Positions 18,234-26,380 of a stretch of DNA of 64,000 bases are shown here, in pieces. This DNA is from Marinobacter arenosus (lineage in GTDB: Bacteria; Pseudomonadota; Gammaproteobacteria; Pseudomonadales; Oleiphilaceae). The notes below the pieces were generated by a model that was given only the letters and a program-made list of their open reading frames with translations, did not search any database and was not told the DNA's origin. The first letter of the stretch is position 1, and the number at the start of each line of letters is the position of its first letter. A program made the position numbers and the translations under genes. Location: NCBI RefSeq assembly GCF_019264345.1, contig NZ_JAHVAO010000002.1, positions 273,711 to 337,710 on the forward strand. Direction: 5' to 3'.

Positions 18234-18704
18234 ATGAACAGAAAAATCCGCGAGTGGTTTGCCAGCGCCGGGGCCATGCGGCGCATGCTGACAACCTTCG
18301 GGCCCTACCTGGGTGCCGGCGTCAAGGTGAGCCACATTGCCGACGATTTCAGCGCGGCGACGGTCGAGATGCGTCAGCACTGGTACAACACGAACTACGT
18401 GGGTACCCACTTCGGTGGGTCGCTCTACAGCATGGTGGACCCCCTCTACATGCTGTTGCTGATGCGACGGTTGGGTACCGATTACATCGTGTGGGACAAA
18501 TCAGCCAGTATCGAGTTTATCCGGCCGGGCAAAGGCCGGGTGAGTGCCCACTTCGACCTCACAGACGACCGCGTGGCGGAGATCCGCCGCAAGACCGCAG
18601 GCGGTGAGAAATACCTGCCCGAGTGGGACATCGAGATCAAGGATGACAGTGGCGAGTTGGTGGCCCGGGTTCACAAGGTCCTGTACGTGCGTGAGAAACG
18701 CTAG
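18234..18704 (+). CDS. DUF4442 hotdog-fold protein, probable thioesterase
   Basis: A 156-residue protein. The hotdog pattern includes NTNYVGTHFGGSLYSMVDPLYM, where the family has a conserved HFGG with a helix, and VWDKSASIEFIRPGKGRV. This is the DUF4442/YiiD-C-like branch of acyl-CoA thioesterase-like proteins; activity of this member is unproven. ATG 18234 is preferred over a GTG two codons upstream. The 3' end lies 15 bases from the convergent lipoprotein gene. Confidence 0.82.
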   Translation: MNRKIREWFASAGAMRRMLTTFGPYLGAGVKVSHIADDFSAATVEMRQHWYNTNYVGTHFGGSLYSMVDPLYMLLLMRRLGTDYIVWDKSASIEFIRPGKGRVSAHFDLTDDRVAEIRRKTAGGEKYLPEWDIEIKDDSGELVARVHKVLYVREKR

Positions 18705-18719
18705 AGCGAGTCGGGCTCG

Positions 18720-19217
18720 CTAGTCGAATCGCCGTGCCTCGGTATACCGGTCCTTCCAGTAATAACCGTCGAGTTTCGACTGGGTGACGCCCACGGACGT
18801 GGAGGCGTGAATAAAGCGGTCATCGCCCATGTAAATGCCCGCATGCTGTTCCTTGCCGCGGATTCGGAAGAACACCAGGTCGCCCGGTTGGATGGCATCG
18901 GGCGCAACGACTTTGCCATACCGCAGCATCTGTGAAGTCGTCCGCGGCAATTGTTGACCAAGGCCTTCCCGGTACGCGGTCAGGATAAAACCGGAGCAAT
19001 CGAATCCCCGGGCCGATGTACCGCCATACTCGTAGGGCGCGCCGGCATAACGTTCGTAGACCTGCCAGAGCCGCTGGGCCCTATCCGACGACTGAGCCGG
19101 CTCAACCGGCGTAAGCCCTGCATCGTGTCCGGTTTGCAGGTTCTGGTTGCTGGCACAGCCGCCGAGCGCAAAGGCCAGAATCACCAGGATCAGTGATTGT
19201 CTGAGCGTGACTGCCAT
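18720..19217 (-). CDS. NlpC/P60-family lipoprotein, cell-wall endopeptidase
   Basis: A 165-residue lipoprotein with lipobox LGGC (Cys near residue 21) and a C-terminal NlpC/P60 domain. The catalytic Cys lies in FDCSGF, the His in QHAGIYMG, and the third polar residue in FIHAST. Such enzymes cut D-Glu/meso-DAP peptide bonds in peptidoglycan (Spr/MepS type). The size is close to E. coli MepS. Confidence 0.92.
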   Translation of the reverse strand: MAVTLRQSLILVILAFALGGCASNQNLQTGHDAGLTPVEPAQSSDRAQRLWQVYERYAGAPYEYGGTSARGFDCSGFILTAYREGLGQQLPRTTSQMLRYGKVVAPDAIQPGDLVFFRIRGKEQHAGIYMGDDRFIHASTSVGVTQSKLDGYYWKDRYTEARRFD

Positions 19218-19291
19218 TCCGTAACTCCGGGAAGAAGGTTTACCGCCAACCTTATTATCGAATGGTTGGAATGTCAGGTTACGATTTGGTG

Positions 19292-19672
19292 TTAATGGGT
19301 TGATTTGCTGGGGGGCGTTGCGGCCATCCGGTTCTCGGCGGTTTTTTCCAGGATATGGTCAGCATCCAGGCTGGCGATCGACACCCGGGTATCCCTCGGT
19401 ATATCGCCGCTCAGTTGCAGGGCAAGATAGCGCATGGCACACACTCTCAGAAACGAAGTGAAGTTTCCGAGATCGTGCCCGGCATCAATGGATTCATGGT
19501 AGAGACGCGTAATCATCTGTGGCAGGTTCATGCCATCGCGTTCCGCCAGTTCGGCAAGAACATTCCAGAAGGTATTCTCCATGCGCACGCTGGTCACCAT
19601 GCCATCAATGCGGAGCGAATGGGTTTTGCTGACCCAGAGATCCGGATCCGCATTGATGAAGAGCTTGCACAT
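19292..19672 (-). CDS. Ribbon-helix-helix domain protein
   Basis: A 126-residue protein. After a short N-terminal segment (MCKLFINADPDLW) comes VTSVRMENTFWNVLAELAERDG, the pattern of the RHH_4 (PF13467) DNA-binding fold, then MITRLYHESIDAG. RHH proteins dimerise to read DNA with a beta-ribbon. No target is seen here. It stands alone between the NlpC lipoprotein and the DJ-1 gene. Confidence 0.78.
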   Translation of the reverse strand: MCKLFINADPDLWVSKTHSLRIDGMVTSVRMENTFWNVLAELAERDGMNLPQMITRLYHESIDAGHDLGNFTSFLRVCAMRYLALQLSGDIPRDTRVSIASLDADHILEKTAENRMAATPPSKSTH

Positions 19673-19725
19673 GTCGGTCGTCCCCCCGGCGGGTCCGGCC
19701 GGGGGAAACCCGGCATCCCGTCCTG

Positions 19726-20295
19726 TTACTTGTCCAGCAGTTTGAAAAATTGGGCCAGCCAGGCCGGGTGGGCAGGCCAGGCGGGCGCTGTTACCAGATT
19801 AGCATCGGTGACGGCCTGATCAACTTCAAGGCCGGCGAAGCTACCGCCCGCCAGTTCCACCTCAGGCTGACAGGCCGGGTAGGCTGAGCATGTACGTCCC
19901 TTCAGGACCCCGGCTGCCGCCAGCAACTGTGCGCCGTGGCAAATGGCGGCCACGGGCTTCTCGGTATCGAAGAAATGACGCACCAGGTTTTGTACGTCGG
20001 TGTTGAGCCGCAGGTATTCCGGTGCCCGGCCGCCCGGAACCACCAGGGCATCGTAATCGGCCGGGTTGAGGCCCTCAAAATCGGCGTTGAGCGCAAACCG
20101 ATGGCCGGGTTTCTCGGTGTAGGTCTGATCGCCCTCGAAATCGTGAATCGCCGTGGCGACCGTGTCGCCGGCTTTCTTGTCCGGGCACACCGCATGTACG
20201 GTGTGGCCGACGGCCTGCAGAGCCTGGAATGGCACCATGGTTTCGTAGTCTTCGGTGAAATCACCGGTGATCATCAGAATTTTTTTCCCGCTCAT
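19726..20295 (-). CDS. DJ-1/PfpI-family protein
   Basis: A 189-residue protein starting at 20295 ([18 protein letters not shown]), preceded by AAGGAGAG. The nucleophile-elbow Cys is in [13 protein letters not shown] near residue 106, with an upstream acidic residue. Members act as deglycases, glyoxalases or chaperones. The extended [16 protein letters not shown] region is typical of the YhbO/PfpI-like branch acting on protein damage. Confidence 0.87.
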   Translation of the reverse strand: MSGKKILMITGDFTEDYETMVPFQALQAVGHTVHAVCPDKKAGDTVATAIHDFEGDQTYTEKPGHRFALNADFEGLNPADYDALVVPGGRAPEYLRLNTDVQNLVRHFFDTEKPVAAICHGAQLLAAAGVLKGRTCSAYPACQPEVELAGGSFAGLEVDQAVTDANLVTAPAWPAHPAWLAQFFKLLDK

Positions 20296-20417
20296 GGTTC
20301 TCTCCTTGTGTTGGTTCCTCAGACCAGCCAGTGAAAGCTCGGCCCTGATCTCAGGAACCATAGCAGTGGTCCTGCCGCAGCGGGTATTAGCGGGATACTA
20401 CAGAGGCATCGGGAGCG

Positions 20418-21086
20418 TCAGATCCTGTTGATCAGATCCGGGGTGTTATGGCGCGGGTTGTTGACGTCCGTGGAGACCCGGAACGCCTCAAGCTGATCCC
20501 CCGGCAGGCGGTGAGTGGCAGCGCGAATGCCATCGCGGTCGGTCAGGGACGGATCCAGCCAGCGCGGGAAACAGGCAGGATCAAGCACCACTGGCTGCCG
20601 GTCGTGGATGTGCCGAAACGCCTCGCTGGCCGGTTCGGTGATGATCGCGCAGGCCGTGGTGTCATCACCCTCTCTGGGTGTCCAGATACCTGCGAAGAAA
20701 ATGGCGGGCGTTCGCTCTGGATTGGCCGGTGTGAGGTAGTGGGGTTCTTTCCCTTGAGCGGTCTGTTTCCATTCGTACCAGCCGTTGGCCGGGATCAGGC
20801 AGCGGTGGTGGGCGAACGCCTCGCGGAAGTACCTGGATGTGGCCACGGTTTCGGCGCGGGCGTTGATCGGGGCAGGGGCCTTGTCGCCCGCCCAGACCGG
20901 CCGGAAGCCCCAGTGCGAATGCGTGAGGATGAGGGGGCCGGTCATGCTGGTTCGAATCATCGGAATGCCCACCCCGGGCGGGATGTTGTACTCCGGGTCG
21001 AAGTGGCCGTCGACTTCCAGGCCATCCGGAAAGAAATCGTTGATCAGCGTTTCCGGGGGTGTATAGAAAGTGAATCGTCCGCACAT
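20418..21086 (-). CDS. yedK: SOS response-associated peptidase YedK/HMCES
   Basis: A 222-residue protein starting MCGRF. The free N-terminal Cys2 forms a thiazolidine cross-link with abasic sites in single-stranded DNA, protecting the genome. The other active-site residues are visible: NARAET, GWYEW (catalytic Glu) and HDRQPVVL (His). Methionine must be removed for activity. No LexA box was identified ahead of it. Confidence 0.93.
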   Translation of the reverse strand: MCGRFTFYTPPETLINDFFPDGLEVDGHFDPEYNIPPGVGIPMIRTSMTGPLILTHSHWGFRPVWAGDKAPAPINARAETVATSRYFREAFAHHRCLIPANGWYEWKQTAQGKEPHYLTPANPERTPAIFFAGIWTPREGDDTTACAIITEPASEAFRHIHDRQPVVLDPACFPRWLDPSLTDRDGIRAATHRLPGDQLEAFRVSTDVNNPRHNTPDLINRI

Positions 21087-21143
21087 CGCTCCGTCTACCG
21101 GGTTTTCGAGGCCTTGAGCCCCGGGATTTGTTACCCTTGTTCC

Positions 21144-21557
21144 ATGCTGAAACTATCCAATGCTGTTGAACTCGCCGACTGGGAGATCGACATCACCCAG
21201 ATCCGTGCCCAGGGAGCCGGCGGCCAGAACGTGAACAAGGTCGCCTCGGCTGTTCATTTGAGGTTCGATATCCTGCACTCGAGCCTGCCTCCGTTCTACA
21301 AGGAACGACTGATGGCGCTGAACGATCAGCGGATCAGCAAGGACGGCATCCTTATCATCAAAGCACAATCCTTCCGCACTTTGGAGCTGAATAAGGAAGA
21401 TGCCCTGCAACGCCTGAAAGACCTGATCCTGGAAGCGGTAAAGCCACGCAAGGCGCGCAGGCCGACCAAACCCTCCAGGGCCGCCCAGCGCAAGCGGGTC
21501 GACCGCAAAACCCAGAAGGGAAAGACCAAGGCGCTTCGAGGCAAGGTTCAGGTCTGA
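21144..21557 (+). CDS. arfB: Alternative ribosome-rescue factor ArfB (peptidyl-tRNA hydrolase)
   Basis: A 137-residue protein starting at 21144. The catalytic GGQ is in RAQGAGGQNVNKV near residue 27, and the basic C-terminal tail (KPRKARRPTKPSRAAQRKR) is the part that enters the empty mRNA channel. ArfB frees stalled ribosomes lacking a stop codon by hydrolysing peptidyl-tRNA. A longer open frame exists upstream but overlaps yedK on the other strand and is not the family start. It overlaps the convergent hydrolase by ten bases. Confidence 0.93.
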   Translation: MLKLSNAVELADWEIDITQIRAQGAGGQNVNKVASAVHLRFDILHSSLPPFYKERLMALNDQRISKDGILIIKAQSFRTLELNKEDALQRLKDLILEAVKPRKARRPTKPSRAAQRKRVDRKTQKGKTKALRGKVQV

Positions 21558-22621
21558 GCCTGCTGCTGGCCGTGGCCGGCTTCAACCTCCTGCAAAAATT
21601 CCCGGATATCCTCGAAAGCCTCTTCCGCCTCGGGCAATAACGGGACGAAGATGTGCCACACATGGACCATGCCGGGCCAGGTGTGCAGCACCACCGGCGA
21701 TCCCTCGGCCTGGGCCTTGGCGGCGTATCGGCGGGCGTTGTCCAGCAGCATTTCGGTGTCGCTCGCGTGGATAAGAGTCGGTGGCAGGTTGCGGAGATCC
21801 CCCCGTACCGGCGATGCGACGGCACTGGCCGGAGATACCCGGAAAGCGGCAAGCGTGGCCCACCAGATGACCGGCAGGGGAATTTTTGAGAGCCCACCGA
21901 ACGCGGGCCCGAGCAGTGGGTCTGTGCGAATGTTGTCGCGATTGCTGGGCGCCGTCAGGGTCAGATCGGTAGACGGGGAGAGTGCCACCGCTGCGTCCGC
22001 CTGACGGAGCCCGTTGTCACGGATCCAGGCCAGCAATCCCAGCGTGTGGCTGCCGCCGGCCGAATCACCCGCCACCACCACAAACCTGGCCTCTCCGGGG
22101 CCATCCGGCCCATGTTTTAACATCCAGGCGTAGGCCTTTCGGCAATCCCGGACCCCGTCCATGTAACGATTTTCGGGCATTAACCGGTAATCCACCGCAA
22201 AAACCGCCGCATTCGCCAGGTGGGACAGTCGGTCGGTAATGGCCCGGTGGCTCCTGGGACTGCCCGCAGCCCAGGCGCCACCGTGGATGTACAGGACTCG
22301 CCGGCGTGTGTCGACACCTGGCGCAATCACCCATTCTCCCTGGGGGCTGTGGTTTTTTCGAAATTCCGAATCGAGGTCGAGCCCGTCGCTCAGGCCATCC
22401 ATGTGTTTCCGCAATGCGGTCAGTCGCGCCTTACCCCTCAACCCACGGGAACTGTGGCCGAGTTCGCGAATGCGACCAAGGACTTCCTGATGGGCGTCGC
22501 TGGGTGAGCCTTCCCGGACCGGATGGTCGTGACGGTCCAGGTGAGACAGGTCCTCCACTCGGAAAAGCAGCAGCGTGACGACAATGATCAGGGCTACGAT
22601 GGCCAGAAGAATCCAGAGCAT
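21548..22621 (-). CDS. Alpha/beta hydrolase, hormone-sensitive-lipase type
   Basis: A 357-residue esterase-like protein with an N-terminal membrane helix (about 2-20). The oxyanion-hole motif HGGAW (about residue 114) and nucleophile elbow GDSAGG (about residue 190) define the HSL (family IV) group. The catalytic Asp (near HASDTEML) and His (near MVHVWHIF) follow in the expected order. The substrate is unknown; such enzymes usually cut short-chain esters. The N-terminal helix suggests membrane attachment. Confidence 0.9.
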   Translation of the reverse strand: MLWILLAIVALIIVVTLLLFRVEDLSHLDRHDHPVREGSPSDAHQEVLGRIRELGHSSRGLRGKARLTALRKHMDGLSDGLDLDSEFRKNHSPQGEWVIAPGVDTRRRVLYIHGGAWAAGSPRSHRAITDRLSHLANAAVFAVDYRLMPENRYMDGVRDCRKAYAWMLKHGPDGPGEARFVVVAGDSAGGSHTLGLLAWIRDNGLRQADAAVALSPSTDLTLTAPSNRDNIRTDPLLGPAFGGLSKIPLPVIWWATLAAFRVSPASAVASPVRGDLRNLPPTLIHASDTEMLLDNARRYAAKAQAEGSPVVLHTWPGMVHVWHIFVPLLPEAEEAFEDIREFLQEVEAGHGQQQAQT

Positions 22622-22730
22622 GGGGCGTCCGTATCAGATTGGCCCCGGACATGGGGGCGAACTATGCTTTCAATAATACTCGCTGATCGTGGCGGGATCT
22701 GCCCTCAAAGATCACAGAAGGAGTAGGGCG

Positions 22731-23048
22731 ATGCAAATAGCCTATCGGGCCAGGGATATCACCGAGGCGCACATCGTGGCGGGGTATCTCAATGCCCACG
22801 GGATCGACGCCCACGTGGGTGGACATTACCTGCAAGGTGCCATGGGCGAGATCGGGGCAGCGGGTTTCAGTAATGTTCATGTGGAGGATGAGGACCTGTA
22901 TAGGGCCCGGGAACTGGTGCAGGAGTATGAAGCCGGCGGCCACACTGCGGTCGCGTCCGACAAGGGTGACGACAAACCGGATTTCTACGCCCGTTGGTTC
23001 CTGCTCGTCCTCGCCATCCTCGCGGTGCTGTTGATCAATATCTACTGA
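22731..23048 (+). CDS. DUF2007 putative signal-transducing protein
   Basis: A 105-residue protein starting at 22731 behind AAGGAG. Residues 1-70 (AYRARDITEAHIVAGYLNAHGIDAHV) are the DUF2007 fold, a small ferredoxin-like module often fused to other domains. A single membrane helix (about 85-104) ends the protein. Tail-anchored versions are known, but their partner is not. The next gene starts 60 bases downstream. Confidence 0.82.
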   Translation: MQIAYRARDITEAHIVAGYLNAHGIDAHVGGHYLQGAMGEIGAAGFSNVHVEDEDLYRARELVQEYEAGGHTAVASDKGDDKPDFYARWFLLVLAILAVLLINIY

Positions 23049-23108
23049 TCGGCAGTTTCCACAGCGACGTACCAACGCACACGGTTTTCAAGATTGGGGA
23101 GCACAGTT

Positions 23109-23801
23109 ATGGCAAATCAGCCGGTCATGCTGATTACGGGTGCCTCGTCGGGCATCGGTGCGGCTACAGCGCGAGCAGCCGCCCACCAGGGCTACCGACT
23201 GGTGCTGGCGGCGCGATCCAGGGAAAAGCTGGGAGGCCTGGCTCAGGAGTTGGGTGAGAAGACGAGCATCCTGACGGTTCAGTGCGATGTTCAGGATGGC
23301 GACCAGCAGAAGGCCATGGTCGACAAGGCCATGGCCACGTTTGGCCAGATCGATGCGGTCTTTGCCAATGCCGGGCGTGGCGGTGAACCCGGGGGGTTCA
23401 GTCAGGCCGATCCGGACGTCTGGAAGGACATGATCCTGACCAATATCTATGGGGTCGGGCTGACCGTGCAACATTGCCTGCCGGCACTGCGGGAAAGCAA
23501 GGGGCATCTGTTGCTGACCGGTTCTGCGGCCGGCCGGGTGACGATTCCGGGCTCCATGTACAGCGCAACGAAGTGGGCGGTCTCCGCCATTGGCTATGGT
23601 GTTCGCGAAGAGCTTCGCGGGTCCGGTATCCGGGTCACCTTGATTGAACCCGGCATGGTGGACACGCCGTTCTTTGACGAGCGCCCGGAGCACGCGTTGT
23701 TGCCGGAAGACATCGCCAGTGCGGTGATGTATGCCGTGTCCCAGCCCGCACATGTGGATGTGAACGAGATTCTGGTGCGTCCGACCCCGGCCGAGAAGTA
23801 G
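23109..23801 (+). CDS. Short-chain dehydrogenase/reductase
   Basis: A 230-residue classical SDR starting at 23109. It has TGASSGIG for NAD(P), FANAG in place of the usual NNAG, and the catalytic Ser-Tyr-Lys set in SAAGRV and MYSATKWAV. Its length is typical. Its neighbours do not fix a substrate. It follows the DUF2007 gene closely enough to be co-transcribed. Confidence 0.88.
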   Translation: MANQPVMLITGASSGIGAATARAAAHQGYRLVLAARSREKLGGLAQELGEKTSILTVQCDVQDGDQQKAMVDKAMATFGQIDAVFANAGRGGEPGGFSQADPDVWKDMILTNIYGVGLTVQHCLPALRESKGHLLLTGSAAGRVTIPGSMYSATKWAVSAIGYGVREELRGSGIRVTLIEPGMVDTPFFDERPEHALLPEDIASAVMYAVSQPAHVDVNEILVRPTPAEK

Positions 23802-23879
23802 CCGTTCCAATGCGATCCCCGCCCTGGCGGGGATAGGGGCATGGGTTGTTGCGCTTTGGAAACTCTTTTGCTAAATTAA

Positions 23880-23898
23880 ATCGCACACGATGTAATCG
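23880..23898. promoter_or_regulatory. Possible OhrR operator: overlapping dyads
   Basis: ATCG-CACA-CGAT (23880-23891) overlaps CGAT-GTA-ATCG (23888-23898), 18 bases before the regulator start in an AT-rich gap. OhrR normally binds such a dyad over its own promoter. The sequence is not the textbook TACAATT box, so this is inferred from position. Confidence 0.45.
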
Positions 23899-23915
23899 TT
23901 AGCGAGGTAAATGCC

Positions 23916-24398
23916 TTGGAACTGGATAAACGTCATGGCTGCGCGTCCCGGGACGACTTGCTGAAGCTCGACCAGCAGATGTGCTTCGCCTTGTACTCGG
24001 CGTCGTTGGCAATGACCAAGCTTTACAAGCCGCTGCTGTCCGATCTTGGCCTGACCTACCCGCAGTACCTTGTCATGTTGGTCCTGTGGGACCACGACGG
24101 CGTGTCAGTCTCCGCACTCAGAGAGCAGTTGCACCTCGATTACGGAACGTTGACGCCGCTGATCAAGCGTCTGGAGTCGCAGGGGCTGCTTTCCCGCCGT
24201 CGGTCTGCCGACGACGAGCGTCAGGTGCTGATTCATCTGACGGAACAGGGGCGAGACCTGCGGCAAAAGGCGATGGGGGTTCCGCCCCAAGTGGCGTCGG
24301 CCTCGGGGTGCTCCCTGGACGAGCTTGACGACCTGAAGAACCAGCTGACTGCCCTGAGGCAGCGCCTCCACGATCACCTTGAATCCGGGGCACCCTGA
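23916..24398 (+). CDS. ohrR: OhrR, MarR-family organic-peroxide sensor
   Basis: A 160-residue winged-helix repressor starting with TTG at 23916, which directly follows an AGCGAGG site. The reactive cysteine is in [13 protein letters not shown] near residue 23, as in OhrR proteins, followed by [11 protein letters not shown] and the DNA-reading [13 protein letters not shown]. Oxidation of this Cys by organic hydroperoxide releases the DNA. A second Cys (ASGCSLDEL) near the C-terminus suggests the two-Cys type. ohr lies just downstream. Confidence 0.92.
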   Translation: MELDKRHGCASRDDLLKLDQQMCFALYSASLAMTKLYKPLLSDLGLTYPQYLVMLVLWDHDGVSVSALREQLHLDYGTLTPLIKRLESQGLLSRRRSADDERQVLIHLTEQGRDLRQKAMGVPPQVASASGCSLDELDDLKNQLTALRQRLHDHLESGAP

Positions 24399-24450
24399 GG
24401 TTGCATGGCAGCCTGGGGTATCCATCACCGAAGAAGCGAAGGAGAGTGTT

Positions 24451-24879
24451 ATGTCCATTGAACAAGTTGTTTATCGTGCGTCTGCAGAAGCCACCGGCGG
24501 TCGTGATGGCCGGGCCATTTCATCAGACGGCATTCTCGATGTGGAACTGACCACGCCCAAAGAGCTCGGCGGTGCCGGTGGTAAGGGTACCAATCCCGAG
24601 CAGTTGTTTGCCGCGGGCTATTCCGCCTGTTTTATCGGCGCCATGAAATTCGTGGCGGGTCGTGACAAGCTCGACATGCCGGAAGATGCGTCCATTGAAG
24701 GCACCGTTGGTATCGGGCAGATTCCTGGTGGGTTCGGCATCGAAGTGGAACTCGGGATCAGCCTGCCAGGCATGGACGACGCCCAGGCCAAGCAGTTGAT
24801 TGATGAGGCGCACAAGGTTTGCCCATACTCCAACGCCACCCGGGGCAACATCGACGTTACCCTGAAGCGCGTCGACTGA
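24451..24879 (+). CDS. ohr: Organic hydroperoxide reductase Ohr
   Basis: A 142-residue OsmC-fold peroxidase. The two catalytic cysteines lie in [12 protein letters not shown] and [11 protein letters not shown], and the start [20 protein letters not shown] is typical. Ohr reduces organic and fatty-acid hydroperoxides with lipoylated proteins as electron donors. It starts 52 bases after ohrR and should be derepressed when OhrR is oxidised. The AAGGAGAG ribosome site at 24438-24446 sets the start. Confidence 0.95.
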   Translation: MSIEQVVYRASAEATGGRDGRAISSDGILDVELTTPKELGGAGGKGTNPEQLFAAGYSACFIGAMKFVAGRDKLDMPEDASIEGTVGIGQIPGGFGIEVELGISLPGMDDAQAKQLIDEAHKVCPYSNATRGNIDVTLKRVD

Positions 24880-25017
24880 GCTGCGGAGCGCTTGACTCGC
24901 TGTCGGGTTTTCCGGCAGCGGCTTCCTTCCTGATTGCCCTGTTTTCCTTCCTGCCCTTGCCAGATTCCCGGTTAGCCGCGACGATTAGAGTGAATATTCC
25001 CGTGACCGGAGGCTACC

Positions 25018-25776
25018 GTGAACCCTTCTGAACGAGTGGCATTGGTAACCGGCGGTGCGAAAGGCATTGGCCGGGGTATTGTCCAGCATTTGAGCAACGA
25101 AGGCTGGAAAGTCGTTTTCAGCGACCTTGATGACGCCGTTGGCAAAGCGCTGGCGGCATCGGGCGACGGCTTGCTGAAGTTTGTTGCGGGGGATGTGGCC
25201 AGCGAACGCGATGTCAAACGGCTACTGCGGGAGACCCTGTCCTGGGGCGGTCGCCTGGACGCCGTCATCAACAACGCGGGCATTGCCCATCCGGAGACCG
25301 GCCCCGTCGAGTCGCTGAGTCTCAAGGAGTGGCAGCGACGGCTGGACGTCAATCTGACGGGCCCGTTTCTGATCACCAAACACGCGGTTCCCCACCTGAG
25401 GCAAAACCGGGGTGCCATCGTCAACATCGCCTCCACCCGGGCCCTGCAATCCGAACCGGATACCGAAGCCTATGCCGCCACCAAAGGCGGCATTGTTGCC
25501 CTGACTCACGCCCTTGCCATGAGCCTCGGCCCGGAAATCCGGGTCAATTGCATCAGTCCGGGCTGGATCGATACCCGTGCCCATCAGGGCCGAGCCGAGG
25601 GCGTTCCGCCGTTGACCAAGGAAGATCACGCCCAGCATCCGGCCGGCCGGGTCGGGGTGCCGGAAGACATCGCCTCGCTGGTCGATTATCTGATATCGCC
25701 ACAAGCCGGCTTTATCACCGGCCAGAACATTGTGGTGGACGGTGGCATGGTCCGGAAGATGATCTACGGGGAGTAG
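25018..25776 (+). CDS. Short-chain dehydrogenase/reductase
   Basis: A 252-residue SDR starting with GTG at 25018, behind GGAGG. TGGAKGIG binds NAD(P); NNAG and the Ser-Tyr-Lys set (IASTRALQ, YAATKGG) are complete; it ends GFITGQNIVVDGGM, typical of 3-oxoacyl-ACP-reductase-like enzymes. The substrate is not known. Five bases separate it from thpR, so the two are co-transcribed. Confidence 0.9.
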   Translation: MNPSERVALVTGGAKGIGRGIVQHLSNEGWKVVFSDLDDAVGKALAASGDGLLKFVAGDVASERDVKRLLRETLSWGGRLDAVINNAGIAHPETGPVESLSLKEWQRRLDVNLTGPFLITKHAVPHLRQNRGAIVNIASTRALQSEPDTEAYAATKGGIVALTHALAMSLGPEIRVNCISPGWIDTRAHQGRAEGVPPLTKEDHAQHPAGRVGVPEDIASLVDYLISPQAGFITGQNIVVDGGMVRKMIYGE

Positions 25777-25780
25777 ATGA

Positions 25781-26350
25781 ATGCCGCGCCTGTTCTTCGC
25801 CCTCGACGTTCCGGCACCGGTCAAGAAAAGACTGCTCAAGGTGAGCGCTCCGGTTGCCGGTGCCAAGTGGCAGAACGCTAACCAGTTGCACCTTACGCTG
25901 TTGTTTCTGGGCCAGGTGGACAGCGAGTTACTGCCGGAAATCCGTGCGGCGCTTCGTGAGTTGCCGCTGGCCCGCTTTAACCTTGAGGTCCGGGATGTCG
26001 GGTGTTTTGGCCAGCCAGACACACCGCGCAACCTGTGGGCTGGCGTCAGTCCTGAGGCGCCGGTGAGCGCACTCCATGATCTCCTGAAGCAACGCTTGGG
26101 GCATCTGGGGTTCCGGTTCGAGTCCCGGCCCTTCCGGCCTCATATCACCCTGGCACGGTTCAGGAAGCAGCGGGGTTCTGTGGCCGGGCTGCTGGCGGAA
26201 CACCGGGACGCGTTTTTCGGCAACGTCGAGGTCGACGCCTTTGTCCTGCTGGAGAGCAACCAGGGCGGTGCGGGCTCTGTCTACACCGTGGTCGAGCGTT
26301 TCGAACTGGCGAATTCCCTTGACGAAACCGCCGACCCTCACCAAAGATGA
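25781..26350 (+). CDS. thpR: RNA 2',3'-cyclic phosphodiesterase (LigT/ThpR)
   Basis: A 189-residue 2H phosphoesterase. Both HxTL motifs are present: HLTLLFLG (about residue 37) and HITLARF (about residue 120). These enzymes open 2',3'-cyclic phosphates or ligate tRNA halves in vitro; the role in bacteria is unclear. It begins five bases after the SDR stop. Confidence 0.92.
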   Translation: MPRLFFALDVPAPVKKRLLKVSAPVAGAKWQNANQLHLTLLFLGQVDSELLPEIRAALRELPLARFNLEVRDVGCFGQPDTPRNLWAGVSPEAPVSALHDLLKQRLGHLGFRFESRPFRPHITLARFRKQRGSVAGLLAEHRDAFFGNVEVDAFVLLESNQGGAGSVYTVVERFELANSLDETADPHQR

Positions 26351-26380
26351 GGAAAGTCCTGCGCTTGCACTGAGGTGGTT